Below, piece by piece: positions 10,988 to 22,900 of a DNA stretch of 64,000 nt. The notes under the pieces are model-generated. The model saw nothing but the letters and a program-made list of their open reading frames with translations, was not told the origin of the DNA and made no database searches. Numbering within the stretch: the stretch's first letter is position 1; each line of letters opens with the position of its first letter. Source of the DNA: Manis javanica. Taxonomy: Eukaryota; Chordata; Mammalia; Pholidota; Manidae. The stretch spans positions 140,049,213 to 140,113,212 of the forward strand of contig NC_133174.1 of assembly GCF_040802235.1 (NCBI RefSeq), in the 5' to 3' direction. Both the position numbers and the translations under genes were made by a program.

Positions 10988-13900
10988 TCAGTGTGGCTTG
11001 AAGGGCAAGTCCAGGCCCTGGGGATGGGACGCCAAGGGTGAGGCCGGCACCCCAGGTCCACGGGAGAAGCCCTTGTTTTTGCCGAGACTGCTGCAGGCCA
11101 GAGGCTTTGGGCTGCGTAGCCCAGGGCTGGTGGAGTTCGTGGATGCCGGCCCGAGGCCCTGGCGGACAGCGGTCCTTCCCAAGAGCTCCTTAAACACAGA
11201 ATCCATGGTCTGGGCCACAGCCTGGCGGACAGGAGAGAAAGGGAGGGCACCTGGTGGGAGCGTCTACCCACCTGCCCGGCCTCAGCCAGCACCCTGTCAC
11301 CAGACTCCTCCTGTCCGCGGGCCCCACAGCTGCTGCCCCTCCTGCCTTGCCCGGTTTCGCTCCGGCCACTCTTGCTGTGGCTCTCACAGCCTCCTCTGGG
11401 GACGGTGATGCTCAGTCCAGCCCAGAAGTGGGGGCGCCTCTGGCTGGGCCCAAGGCCCCCTGTCCTCTCACTACCCACTCCCTCCCTGGCTGAGGTCACA
11501 GTCACCCTTCCCCAAGACCTTAGGGGCCACCAGAGTGCCGGGGACTCCCGGTCAGCCTCCACCTGCAGTCCTCCTGCCCACCTACCCCCTGGTGTCTCTC
11601 AGCTGCCCTGTCCTACACCGGCCACCTGGCTCCTGCTCCCGGGTGGGGGGACACCGAGTGCTCTTTGTGCCCCCTCCCCTCAGGCTGGCCTGTCCCCAGG
11701 GCTTCCAGCTCAGCCCGGCGGTGCTCACTGGGCGCTCACAGGGAGCACTGGGCCCATCGGGCAGAGCAGGGAGCCAGGTATCCCCAGGCTGCAACCCCTG
11801 CCAGGGCCACATCGAGCACCCACTCTGTACCCCTCCAAGAACCAATACCCTTCCCAGTCAGCGACCCCTCCAGCCTCACTCCCACCTGATCCTTTCACCC
11901 TCCCTGGCCCACCACCTATCACTGAGCCCGGCTCTTGATGGCAGCCTTGAAGCTTGCCCGGGAGCCCTTCCCTCACACGACTACTTCCCACTCAAAAACC
12001 AGACAGGGGCCCAAATGCCCAAGTCTGCCCTGCCTCTGGGCCCACGCTGCGCCACATGCTCACCCTTGCCGGCCTGCCCCTCCCTGGATTGGGTGGAGCA
12101 GACTCAAACCTTGGGAGGGAAGAGCTTGGTTCATAAGGGGAGGCGGAGACCCTCGCCCCACCCCAGGAAAGGTGCCTCCCACCTGTCACACAGTCCTCAT
12201 TCTCACCTTGTCCACCTCCACGTGTCGCTCTGGGGAGGCTGGAACCACGCAGTGCCTTCTGGGCCCAGAGGGGCCTCCAGGGGTGCCTGGCTCTGGCCTG
12301 CAGGGCACAGAAAGTGAGCGCGGTGGGGTCCCTGGAAGGCACTGCACTAAACTGGCTGTGGCTCCTCCCATCCTGGGGCGTGGCCAAGGGGATCTGACCT
12401 GCCCTCCTTTGGAATCCCTCACCTGGACAACTGTCCCGGCTCTGGGCCCCTCTCCACATGGCCGAAGCCTGACCCCAGCCCCCTCTGGCCTGGCCCACAG
12501 CAGTGCTCAGGCCGAGGTGGGCACACGGGGCCACTAGAAGGGGTCTTCCCAAGAGGCTGTCTTTCCCTTCCTCACCGATGGATGAACTCCACAGCCAAGA
12601 TGGCCTCTGCACTGCTGACCAGCTCCCCTGCAGCCTGCAGCCCCTGACCGGCTGCATGTTTCTCTGCCCTGATGTCAGAAAGATGGCCTGTTTAGAGTGC
12701 TTGTTCTGGTGTGTGGTCCGAGGGCCAGTAGGCTCAGTGTTGGCCCAGAAGTGGTCAGAAAGGCTCACTCTGGGCCGCCCCAGGCAGCCCTTCGGGAGCT
12801 GCGACTCAGGGTCAGGGAAGGGCCAGAAACCTGGGTGAACGGGAAGCCCTGTGGAGCCTCGCCAGCGCCACTCACTCACCCCGTGGGCAGCGCGATGTAC
12901 TTGTGAGGAATGAGTCCCCAGGTACCAGCACGCTCGCCCCGCCACCAGTCGCTTGAGGCCCGCTCGTGCAGCCGAAGCACATCCCCGCGCTGGAAGGTCA
13001 GCTCCTGGGCTGTGCGGCCCACGTAGGCGAAGCAGGCCACGGCCTCCACAACCCCCTCTGGGTCTGAGGAGAAGGGGGGTCTGTGTGTGGGGGGGAGTCA
13101 GCCTGGGGACACGGTGGGGCCCTCCTCTTCCCCTCCCTCACCATCCTCCGGGGCTAGGGTCCCAGCTTCCATCTCCGGCTCTGTCTCCCCTGGCAGGCCC
13201 TCCAGCTGGGCATCCCTAAGATCCAGGACAGAGCAAGGTGGGTGAGTGGATGCAGCTCCCCTCTGCTGGACCTCCTTGCACCCCCACAGCATAAAGATCA
13301 TACCCCAGACAGCTGGCAGAGGGCGGTGCCATGCACTTCTCGTAGGCCGGGCCCGGCAGCAGGGACAGGGGCGGGAAGACCCGCGCAGGCTGCATGATAA
13401 GTGTCTGCACCAGCTGGTTCACGCGGCCCTGCAAGGCCACTGGGTCCTGCCCCACAGGCACGGGCAGCAGCGTTGGCCCGAAGCACACAGCCAGGTTGTA
13501 GGGGTCCATCATGTTCTCATCACTGTACTGGGCCAAGCTGGTGGCACACGTGCGTCACAAGCAGGGAGCTCCCCGCCCAGTGTCCCCTGTACCCCCACAG
13601 TCAGCTGGCTGGGGCCCCCCCAAGAAGCACTCACTGGTTGAGGAAGGTGAAGAGATAGCGCAGGACCACCAGCACAGATCCAGGCAGCCGTGCCAGGAGG
13701 CAGCTCACGCGCTCCACTCGCTCTGCCACAGCCTCCAGCTCTGTGGCCAAGGCCACCAGCCAGGATAGAAGCACAGAGCATGAGCACGGCCACCCTGGAG
13801 GCCACACCTACCCAGCCAGCCTCAGGCTCAGGCCTCACCTGCAGAAGCCAGCAGCTCTCTGAACAGGTCCGGGGTGAAAAGGGGTGGCTCGAGGCTTCGG

Positions 13901-16900
13901 AAGTACAGCTTTAGTACCCCTGCTACTGAGTCCAGGTCATGGGCGGTGCAGCCTTCCACCAGCGGGTCTTCCCCTGGTGGTGACATGGAGGAAACAGGGA
14001 CAAAAGGCCTATCACACTGGCTCTAGCTAGTCCCTCCACACCCCCTCCCCCACTGTGCCTGTCCCCACCTCTTTCAAAAGCATCACGGATCTCCGAGACC
14101 CGGGGCTGGGCACCAGACACCCGGAAGATGCCCTCGTGCTGCAGGCCTGAGGGAAGACGAGAGCGGGTGGGCACTGAGTCACCTCCCCAGCCCACCAGGA
14201 TCAGGTGCCGGGCACCAGGCTAGGGGCAGGAGGGCCTGGACCTTACTCACCATTGAGGTTAATAAAGCGGACACAACTCTCCACGACTAGGGGCACAGGC
14301 TGGCCTGAGCTCTGCGGACAGAGAGGGCTCACCTTGCTATCTGCTCGCTTTTCATTTTCCCTTAACAATATGTTCTGGCTGTCAGCAACGAGGACTAGCA
14401 GAAGGCTTGCTGGACCCACTCCCATCTATTCCCAGGCGCAATGTTGATCTCAAGGCAAGTAACATTGCACAAAAATTGAATTTGTTCATTTAAAAAGTTT
14501 GTCCATTCTTTTGAATGTTTATGGGCATAATCACATCATTGCAAACAGTGGTGTTATTTCTTCTTTCCTGATCTTTCTTGCTCCCTTTATCTCACAGTTT
14601 GGGCCCTCTGGTACCAGGAGTGGGGCTTGCGGACTCCCCTGTGTTGACTTGCTCCGCTTCTTACCCCTAACAATGTTCCTGCTAGAGGCTTTCTGTAGAT
14701 GCCTGTTATAGTTACAGATGTGCCCTTTGGCCAGTGGAAGCTTGGCAAAGGCCCACTGAGGAAGGGACAGTTGTCCAGTGGTCAGGAATGGAGGACACTG
14801 GGGTCACAGGAAGCTGGGCCACAGAGGTGGCCCAAGGCTAAAGAGAGACCAGAACACAGGGGGAGGGCCTGTGTGCAGCTGGAGTGTGAAGCAAAGCAAG
14901 CACCTGGATAAACTTCTCCATGTCTCCCCCGAAGAGTTTCTGGTTATACTGGGAGCTGGGGCGTGGGTAGCGGCTCTTCTGGAATTTTCTCTGTGTGTAC
15001 TGGGTCCTGCTGTGAAACAATGAAACAGAGCTGGCTTTGAGGGGAGCAGGTCTGGAGAATAGGATGCTCCAGCCCAGCCAAACACGGCCCTGGGGCTCCA
15101 TAGTTATTCCAGAACCCACTGGGCAAAGTGGAAAATGGAGGCCACAGAGGACTGAGCAGCAGATCTGGGCCACCAAGAGAGGGAGGACGGGGATGTCATT
15201 GCTTGGCCCCAGAAGAACCCCAGCACCTTGGAGCAAACTGGCCCCTCACGAAGGACTCACCAAGACCCCTCCTGCTCCTCCTTGTCACCTGGGGAAGAGA
15301 AACCGTTGGTGTGCCTCTTAGGCCAGGAGGCCTTCAATGCACCGCAAAGAGAAAGGTGTGGCCTGAAGACCAAGGGCGGCAGCAAGGCCAAGGGCTAGAT
15401 AGGGGCTGGACCCCTGCTGGGTCATTTCCTGCATGCCAACCACCCTCTCTGGGCAGAGAGGAGCAGGGGTCAGGTGGGGCTCCTAGGCCAGAGAGCTGAG
15501 GGCAGGTGCTGCTCCTGGCCCAGGGGTGGGGGCGAAGGGGCCAACGAGAGCGGGAGCGGGGCTCACCTCGCTGAATGGCCTCTTGTAGTTTCTCATGCTT
15601 GGCCTGCAGCTTGGCAAGGATGCTCCGTCCACTCAGGTACTCCTGGAGCTTCTGGGAAGCCCCCAGAAGAGCCTCAAGTTTTAGTCCTAGCTCTGGGCCC
15701 CCCCTGTGCCCGGCCTGTCCCCCCAGCCAGACGCTCCCTACCGTAATGTAGAAGGTCTCCGTCTCCTGTTGCTGGCCCCGCCTCCGGCTGGCCTGCCGAA
15801 CACCTGGGTCAGAGCTGGTGGACTTGAGGGACTCAGTGGAGGGACTGACCTGGAAGGAGTCGAGTGCGTCCCCATCTTCCAAAGTCACCCCCTCTAGCAG
15901 GGCCTGCAGTGTGGCCTTCAGCGTCTTGCTCACCTGGGGAGGGGACAGCCCCAGGGCAAGAAGAAGTGGGAGACAAGGGAGGGACAAGAAGTCCAGGTAA
16001 GGAGGGAGGGGGAGTGGAGGCCATGGCCACCTGGCTAGGTGCCTCCAGCTCCCCGTCCCCACGCTGGGCTGGGCCATCCGTACCTCCTCTGTCTCGATGG
16101 TCTGTCGGTCTAGGCGGCTCTGGATATTCTGGGCTCTGGGCAGAATCTCCTCCCGTAGCTCCATCTCAACCTGGATCGCAGCCACCTGCACAGGGAAGTG
16201 TCCCCGGAGGCTGAGCACCAAGCCTGAGGACAGAGAGCTGAGCCATGGCAGGGGAGCCAGGCAGTGGGCACCAAGGTCTCTGGGGCATGAGGGAACTGGG
16301 CCCATCTGCACTGCCTCAGTGGCTGACGCCAGGACCACCAGGCCTTGATGCTCAAAACACTCAGTTCTGAAGAATGGTAAGGGAATCTCCCCAAGAGAAA
16401 GGAGCACATCCATGCAAATGAAATCTCTGCATGCACGTCACAGCAACACTACTCATAACAGGCCAAAGGTGTAAACGACCCAGGTGTCCATCAGCTGATG
16501 GCTGGATAAGCAAACGGGGTACATCCATACAACGGAATATTATTCAGCCATAAAAAGGAATGAAGTCCTGGCTCATCCATGCTCCAATGTGGGTGAACCT
16601 TGAGAACATTCTGCTAAGCGAAAGGAGTCAGCCAGTCACAAATGGACAGATAATGTCTGATGCTACTTCTCTGAGGTGTATGTAGAAGAGTCAGATTCAC
16701 AGAGACAGAAAGTCAGATGGTGGGTGCTGGGGGTAGGGAAGGGAATGGGGAGTTAGTGTTTACTCCCTCCTGGTGACAAAGAGCAAAGCAGTTGCTGCCA
16801 TCTGGGGTCAGCCAGGCCCTCACAGCTGTGAGCATGTGGAATGTCACAGAGCATCATCATCAGACAAGGCCACTCTGTGGCCCGATAAGTGAAGACATAG

Positions 16901-19900
16901 CCACCTTGTAATTACATCCTAGCACAGACAAAAACAAGAACTTTGTCCAAACCACAAAAAAGTCCCAACCTCCCTCTGTGCTGGCTAATATGAGTGATGG
17001 CTGTTCCCTCCCCAATGACAGCTTTAACCTCCCTTCAGCCCCCATCCCTGCTTCCTGACACAAACCCCTCCCCCAAGCACCGTAACTCCAGCCCAAGTCA
17101 TGTCAGTCCTTTCTCACACCTTTGTACTGAGATGCCCCCTGATTCCCCACCATGTGGGTCTCTTCACAGCAATGACCTGAGTCCTTGCACAGCCACCCTG
17201 TGGGGAAACCCACTGTTGACAAGTTCTGCTCACACACATCAAGTATGTAAATCCACCTCTCAGTACCTTCTCTTAAGTATGAAGTGATGGCCAAGAATTA
17301 CCAGCTATTTGAGGGAAGCTCTAAGGTGGAAGATAGATCAAAGCAAGCTTTCTAAAAAACTGCAAAAAAAAAAAAACAGAAAATGCAGGGAACAGAGGAA
17401 ACTGTTGAGAAAACAAAAATGAACATTTCAGAAAGATTTGAAAAGATACTGTATCCAGGAAACAAGTACAAAGGGAATTCAGAAAACAAAACAGAACTCT
17501 TAGAAACAAAAAAAAATCAGAGAAAATTTTTTAAAAATTCAAGAAAGGGTTGGAAGAGATAGTTGAAGAAATCTCTAAGAAGCAGGATTAAAAAATACAG
17601 ATGGGAAAAGGAAACAGAAAAGATAAGGAAATTAGAGTATCAACCCATGAGGTCCAACATCCAGTTACAAGAATTCTTGGCAGTGAAAGAAAAGAAAATT
17701 AAAGGGAGGAAATTATCAAAGGACTAATATGAGCCCTGAAGCTAAGGCTACAACTTGCCAGACAGACAAGGCCCATTGGTTGTCTAGGACTGTGAAGGAA
17801 AAAGGACCCCCAAGGAGTTTCATGGTAAAATTTTACAAGTGGGAAAAGAGACTACCTTAAAAGCTCCAGGGAGAAAAATTACAGATAACATAGAAAGGTT
17901 CAGAAATGAGAATGGCATTGAACTTGTCACTCACAATACTGAAAGCTTGGAGCCATGCCTATAACATTCAAAGGAGAAAATAATTTTCAACCTTGAATTC
18001 TATATCCAGCTAAATTACCTATCAGTTTCAGTGATAGAATAGAGACATTTTTCAGGCATTTGAAGTCAGAAAGTATTGGGGGAGGTGTCCACCGAAATGA
18101 GGGTAATTAACTAAGAAAGAGGAAAACACAGGATCCAGGACACAGAGGAGACGGTACAATGCAGGAGAGAATGACAGGGATGTTCACGATGATGGTGAAG
18201 GGAAACCCCTGGTCTCTGGCCCTTTATGTGGATGCTTGGGACATTAAAGGGCAGGGGCAGTGACCCTCACCTCATCCCCCTCATGGGGCTGGTAGTCAAA
18301 ACGAAGTGGGGGACAGAAGGCGACTGCATGCACCTCTAGCACCTTGGCCTTGTCCCCCGGAGGATCTAGGGCCTCTACCGCTTCTTCCAGGCTGCCCAGG
18401 CCCTGCATCTGGGAGGCTTGGGTGCGGCTCTCAGCAGCTGTGTAGCTCCGGAGCACATGCCCCAAGGCCAAGTGGAACCCTGTGTCACAGCACTAGGGGG
18501 GAAGCAAGGACATGGCTCGGGTAGGCCCCGGTACAGTGGGCACTGTCTCCCCCAACTTGCCCAGCCAGCACTCACGTCCATGAGGTCCATGACATCATGC
18601 AAGTAGTAGTTGCTGACAGCAGCATTGACACTGGCCAGGCTAAGCAGGTACTCGTTGCGTGCCTTTGTGCACTTGAGTTTGTGCTCCAAGAACTTGGCCT
18701 GACGCTGCTCAAGACCACGCAAGCACACTGGGGTCAGCCACTCAACCAGCTGGTCAGCCCCCGTTTCCAGTCTCCCATGGAGCCCCCATTCCCACATACC
18801 CAACACTTTTCTCTCCATTCTCCACCCCTCCAAATGTAGACAGCTACATGTGCTATTCCACAAGCCCCTTGAAGAACACGGCCCAGAACTCCTGACATCC
18901 TCCCACACCCACCTTGCCACACAGAAACCCTCCTATCTCAGGCCCGTAGCCCCATTTCTGCCTCAGCTTTGCCTGCCTAGGCACCTCCCCATCCTCTCGT
19001 CAAGACCCACCTCAAATGCTCTTTCTCCCAGCACATCACCTGGTCACCCATTATATGTGCTCCCAGGCCCCGTGACTGTTCTTCCTCCCCCCTGTGCACC
19101 ACCCCAGCTTGGGGAACCTTCCATAGGTAGCAGGGCTGACCAGCCGAAGCCCTCCCCTTCCCAGCCTTGCCTTCCCCCTCAAGAGACCCCAGTGAGGGCC
19201 AGGGACTTGCTGAGACAGAGGCCAGGAGCCAAAGCCTTCAGAGACAGACAGGCATGTCTCGGCCCACCTTCTCCACTAGCCGCCCTCCCTTCTTGAGGGA
19301 GCTCTTGCGGAGGGGCCCTGCCTCCGTGGTGGCAGTGGTGGCGGTGGCAGCACTCCGGCCTGCCCGCTTCTCCTCCTGCCGCTCAGCTTCTCGGAGCTTG
19401 GCTTCGGCATTCACGCTCTCCATGTGGTACACCTGGTACGTTTTCTTGGCCTGCCGGGAGGCCCAAAGCCAGGCAGCCCTGCTCAGGGCCACGACCATGC
19501 CCAGCCCACCTCTTCATCCTCCCCATCACCTGGGACTCAGACCTGAGAACTAGGTGATTCCACACAAGCCCTGGGCCCAGAGTAGGGAGAGAGGCCTGGG
19601 CCTGTGCTTCCCAAAACCCATGTGTCTCCTGGGCACCTGGTCCTCCTCCTCAAGCCTGGCTTGGGAGGATGTGATGTGATGGCCTCCCTCAGACGGAGGG
19701 CACCCTGCCCCATCCTCACCATCTGAAGCTCTGACACCACCTCCAGGAGCTCCTCCTGCAGCTGCTGCTCCAGATCCTTACTCTGGGGAGAGAGAGCATG
19801 TGACCCGTGCAGCACCCGCACCTCAGCTCCCCTCTGCCTGGCACTCGCCTGGCCTCCCCCGCCCTACCAGCCATGATTCCACTGGCCCAAGCACGCATGG

Positions 19901-22900
19901 GCTGCCTTCACTCAGTCCTGACGCCTTCCACACCCACCAGGGGCCAGGGCCTTGCCTTCTTGACGATGCGCCCTACATCTTCTGCGACGTGACTCAGGCG
20001 CTGGGCCAAGGGCCCTGCCAGCACCTCGCCAAGGGCTGCACTCTCCCGGCTCTGCTGTCGTGTCTGCTGCAGCAAAACGGCCCAGCAGTGCAAGGGTGAC
20101 AGGAGGGACGGTTCCTTCCTGGGGATGCAGGGGCACTCAGACCCGGAGCAGGGCCTTGGGCCCCGCCACACTATCCTGCTCACAAGCACCTACCGGAAGC
20201 TCTGGTGCTCCCGGCTGCCGCCCCCCAGACGGCCGCCGCGGCCCAAGAAGCGCTCGGCCAGCTTGTCCAGGCCACGGGAATACTCCAGCTCCACCTCAGC
20301 GCGGCGCCGCATGAACTCAGCCAGCTCCTGCAGCAGCTCCCGCCGCAGCTCGCCCTGCAGCTCCAGGCAGCGCAGCTGCTCACCTAGCTGCCAGCGCATC
20401 TCTGTGGGGCAGGGAGAGCAACTCAGGCCCCCACGCGGTCTGCCTGAGGCCAGGGCTGAGGAGGAAGAAGGATGGCCCCTGGTGGGGGGCTTAGGGCACA
20501 GCCCACCAGCGAGACTCAGGGCGGGCCAGGGGACTGGACCTCCAGGCTGTGGCTAAAGGGAACCAGCCAGGCCGCACCCATGGAAGAGGACTGAGTAGGC
20601 TGTTCGAGAGGGGAGAGTGGTGCAAAGGCCTGGGGGTGAGCAGCAGACCCGGCAGACGTGGGAGGATTACCATGGGTTGTTGTGGTGGGGACACAGAGCC
20701 CCATCCTGCCCTGTCCCCAGCCAGGCACCTCTCACTGGGGCTTCCCATCACTCCCTGATTCCTGGAAAGCCCCTGAGTTGCTTCCCCTGCCACTTCCTGC
20801 CTCTCAGGTGCTGAGGAGCCTGGGCAGGGCGGCCTCTGCTGGAAACAGACAGACACACAGGGGCTGCTCAGGGCTGAGGCTGCCATGGCACTCTGCCACA
20901 CCTGCAGTGACCTGGTGGCCTCAGCCCCAAGGGGAAAGGGCTGACGAGTGAGGGCACCAAGGGGGCTAGCCTATTTTCTGTCCCCACTTCCCACCCCAAC
21001 GCCCCCACGGGTACCCTACCCCCACCTCCTGGCAGACAAGGCCACACCCAGTGACCCCACACTTCTGACACCTTATCGCTGGCTGATTTAGCAATGCTGC
21101 TTTCCCCACACAGACCTAAAGCAAAGAGCTTAAGCAACCCGCTGCAAAAGCTTTGCCATGCACTGGATGCCCGAGGGGCACTGGGTGTTGGAGGTAAATA
21201 AGGCACTGGCTTGACTTCTGGTAAGCAGGTCACCAACTTACTTATCTCTGTCCATGTGCCCAGGAAGGGACATTAACTGATTTGTTCATTCAGCAGAATG
21301 TTGATTACACAGGCAGTGTGTGCCAGGCAGGTCTAGACACAGAGATACAGTGGCAAAGAGGGTTGCCTGAGTGCCGGCCCTCATGGAGCTGGGGTGAGAA
21401 CGGGGGCACAGACATGGGGGCTGAGGAGAGATCAGAGCTGGCAGTGGGGGCGGGAGGGGTCCTTTTAGAGGACAGTTGTCAGGAACAAGTGACACTGGGG
21501 GCTGTGGGGACATTTGGGGGAAAAGTGTTCAGGCAGAGGGGGAACAGAGAATGTTTTTGGAGCCAGTGTGGCTGGAGTAAGCTGCCCTGGGCAGGGGTGG
21601 GGGAGAGCCTGAGAGGCTGGCAAGGGCAGATGGCACATGGCCCGTGGTTGGGGAAGAACTCTCGGCTGGACTCCAAGGGAGAGGGGAGCCGCAGCAGCTG
21701 AGCCACGTGGTCCAGCTCTGCTCTCAGGGTCTCCCTGAGCTGCCGTGGGGAGCCCAGGCAGAGGTCAGGTAACAGAGAGAAAGTGCCCAGTCCAGCTGGC
21801 AGCCAGTGCACTGGCCCGAGCAAAAGACAGTGGCGGCCTGGACCACGGAGCTGGTCTGGATGGAGGCGAGAATCGACAGGACCCAGGTGGCTGCTTGAAA
21901 AGACTCGGCTGTGAACAGCTTGCTACTGCTACTGTTTCGATTTCTGTCCCACCAGTGACTTCCTACAGGTTATGGGGCAAGGGGCAGCCTCTGTGGTTCT
22001 GCCTGCCCGTCCTCCCCGTCTCTGCTTCCTCCCTATTCTCAGCCCCTGGGCCCCTCTCCCTAACCCGAGGCACCCAAAAAGTGCTGCCTGCGTCATCTGT
22101 CCCTCAGCCTCTCCCACCCCCCAGCCGCAGCATTCACTCAGTGAGGGGCCCAGGGACCAGAGTCCTCACGTTCTCGCTGGAATTGCCAAACAGGAGCATT
22201 CTCTTTCCACCAAGGGGTCAAACTGGGTAAATGGAAGCCTAGGGTGGGGGTGCTTCTGGACTGTCAAACCAATGCAGGGCAGGGTGGAGCCAAGTGAGAA
22301 AGACAGGCTCCTTACGCTGCCCAAGGCCGGGCTCCAGCGGCCAGCTCAGCAACACAGGCCAGGTGCAGTGGCTCTGTGCCGCTCGAAATAAGGAGGGTCT
22401 TCACTTAATCAGGGCAAGATTCTTTGGATAAAAAGAGATTTCATTTCAGCAAAACTGAAGGAAAAAACAGCAGCAGACTCACAGACTCCAAGAAGGGACT
22501 GGCGATTACCAAAGAGGGGTGGGGGAGGGTGGGTGGGAAGGGAGGGAGAAGGGGATTGAGGGGCGTTATGATTAGCACACATGGTGTGGGGGGTCACAGG
22601 GAAGGCAGTGTAGCAGAGAAGGCACATAGTGACTCTGTGGCACCTTACTACGCTGATGGACAGTGACTGCATGGGGTGTTGGGGGGGGCACTTGATAACA
22701 TGGGTGAATGTAGTAACCACAATGTTTTTAATGTGAAACCTTCATAGAGTGTACATCAGTGATACCTTAATAAAAAAAAAGATTTCATTTAATTCCAAAA
22801 AGGTCTGAGGCATCCCAGCTCACCTCACCTTCCTCTGGCATCTGGCCCGCACCCCCAGAGCAGTAGGTTCTCTGGGGACTACTAAAACCGAACAGAGCTG

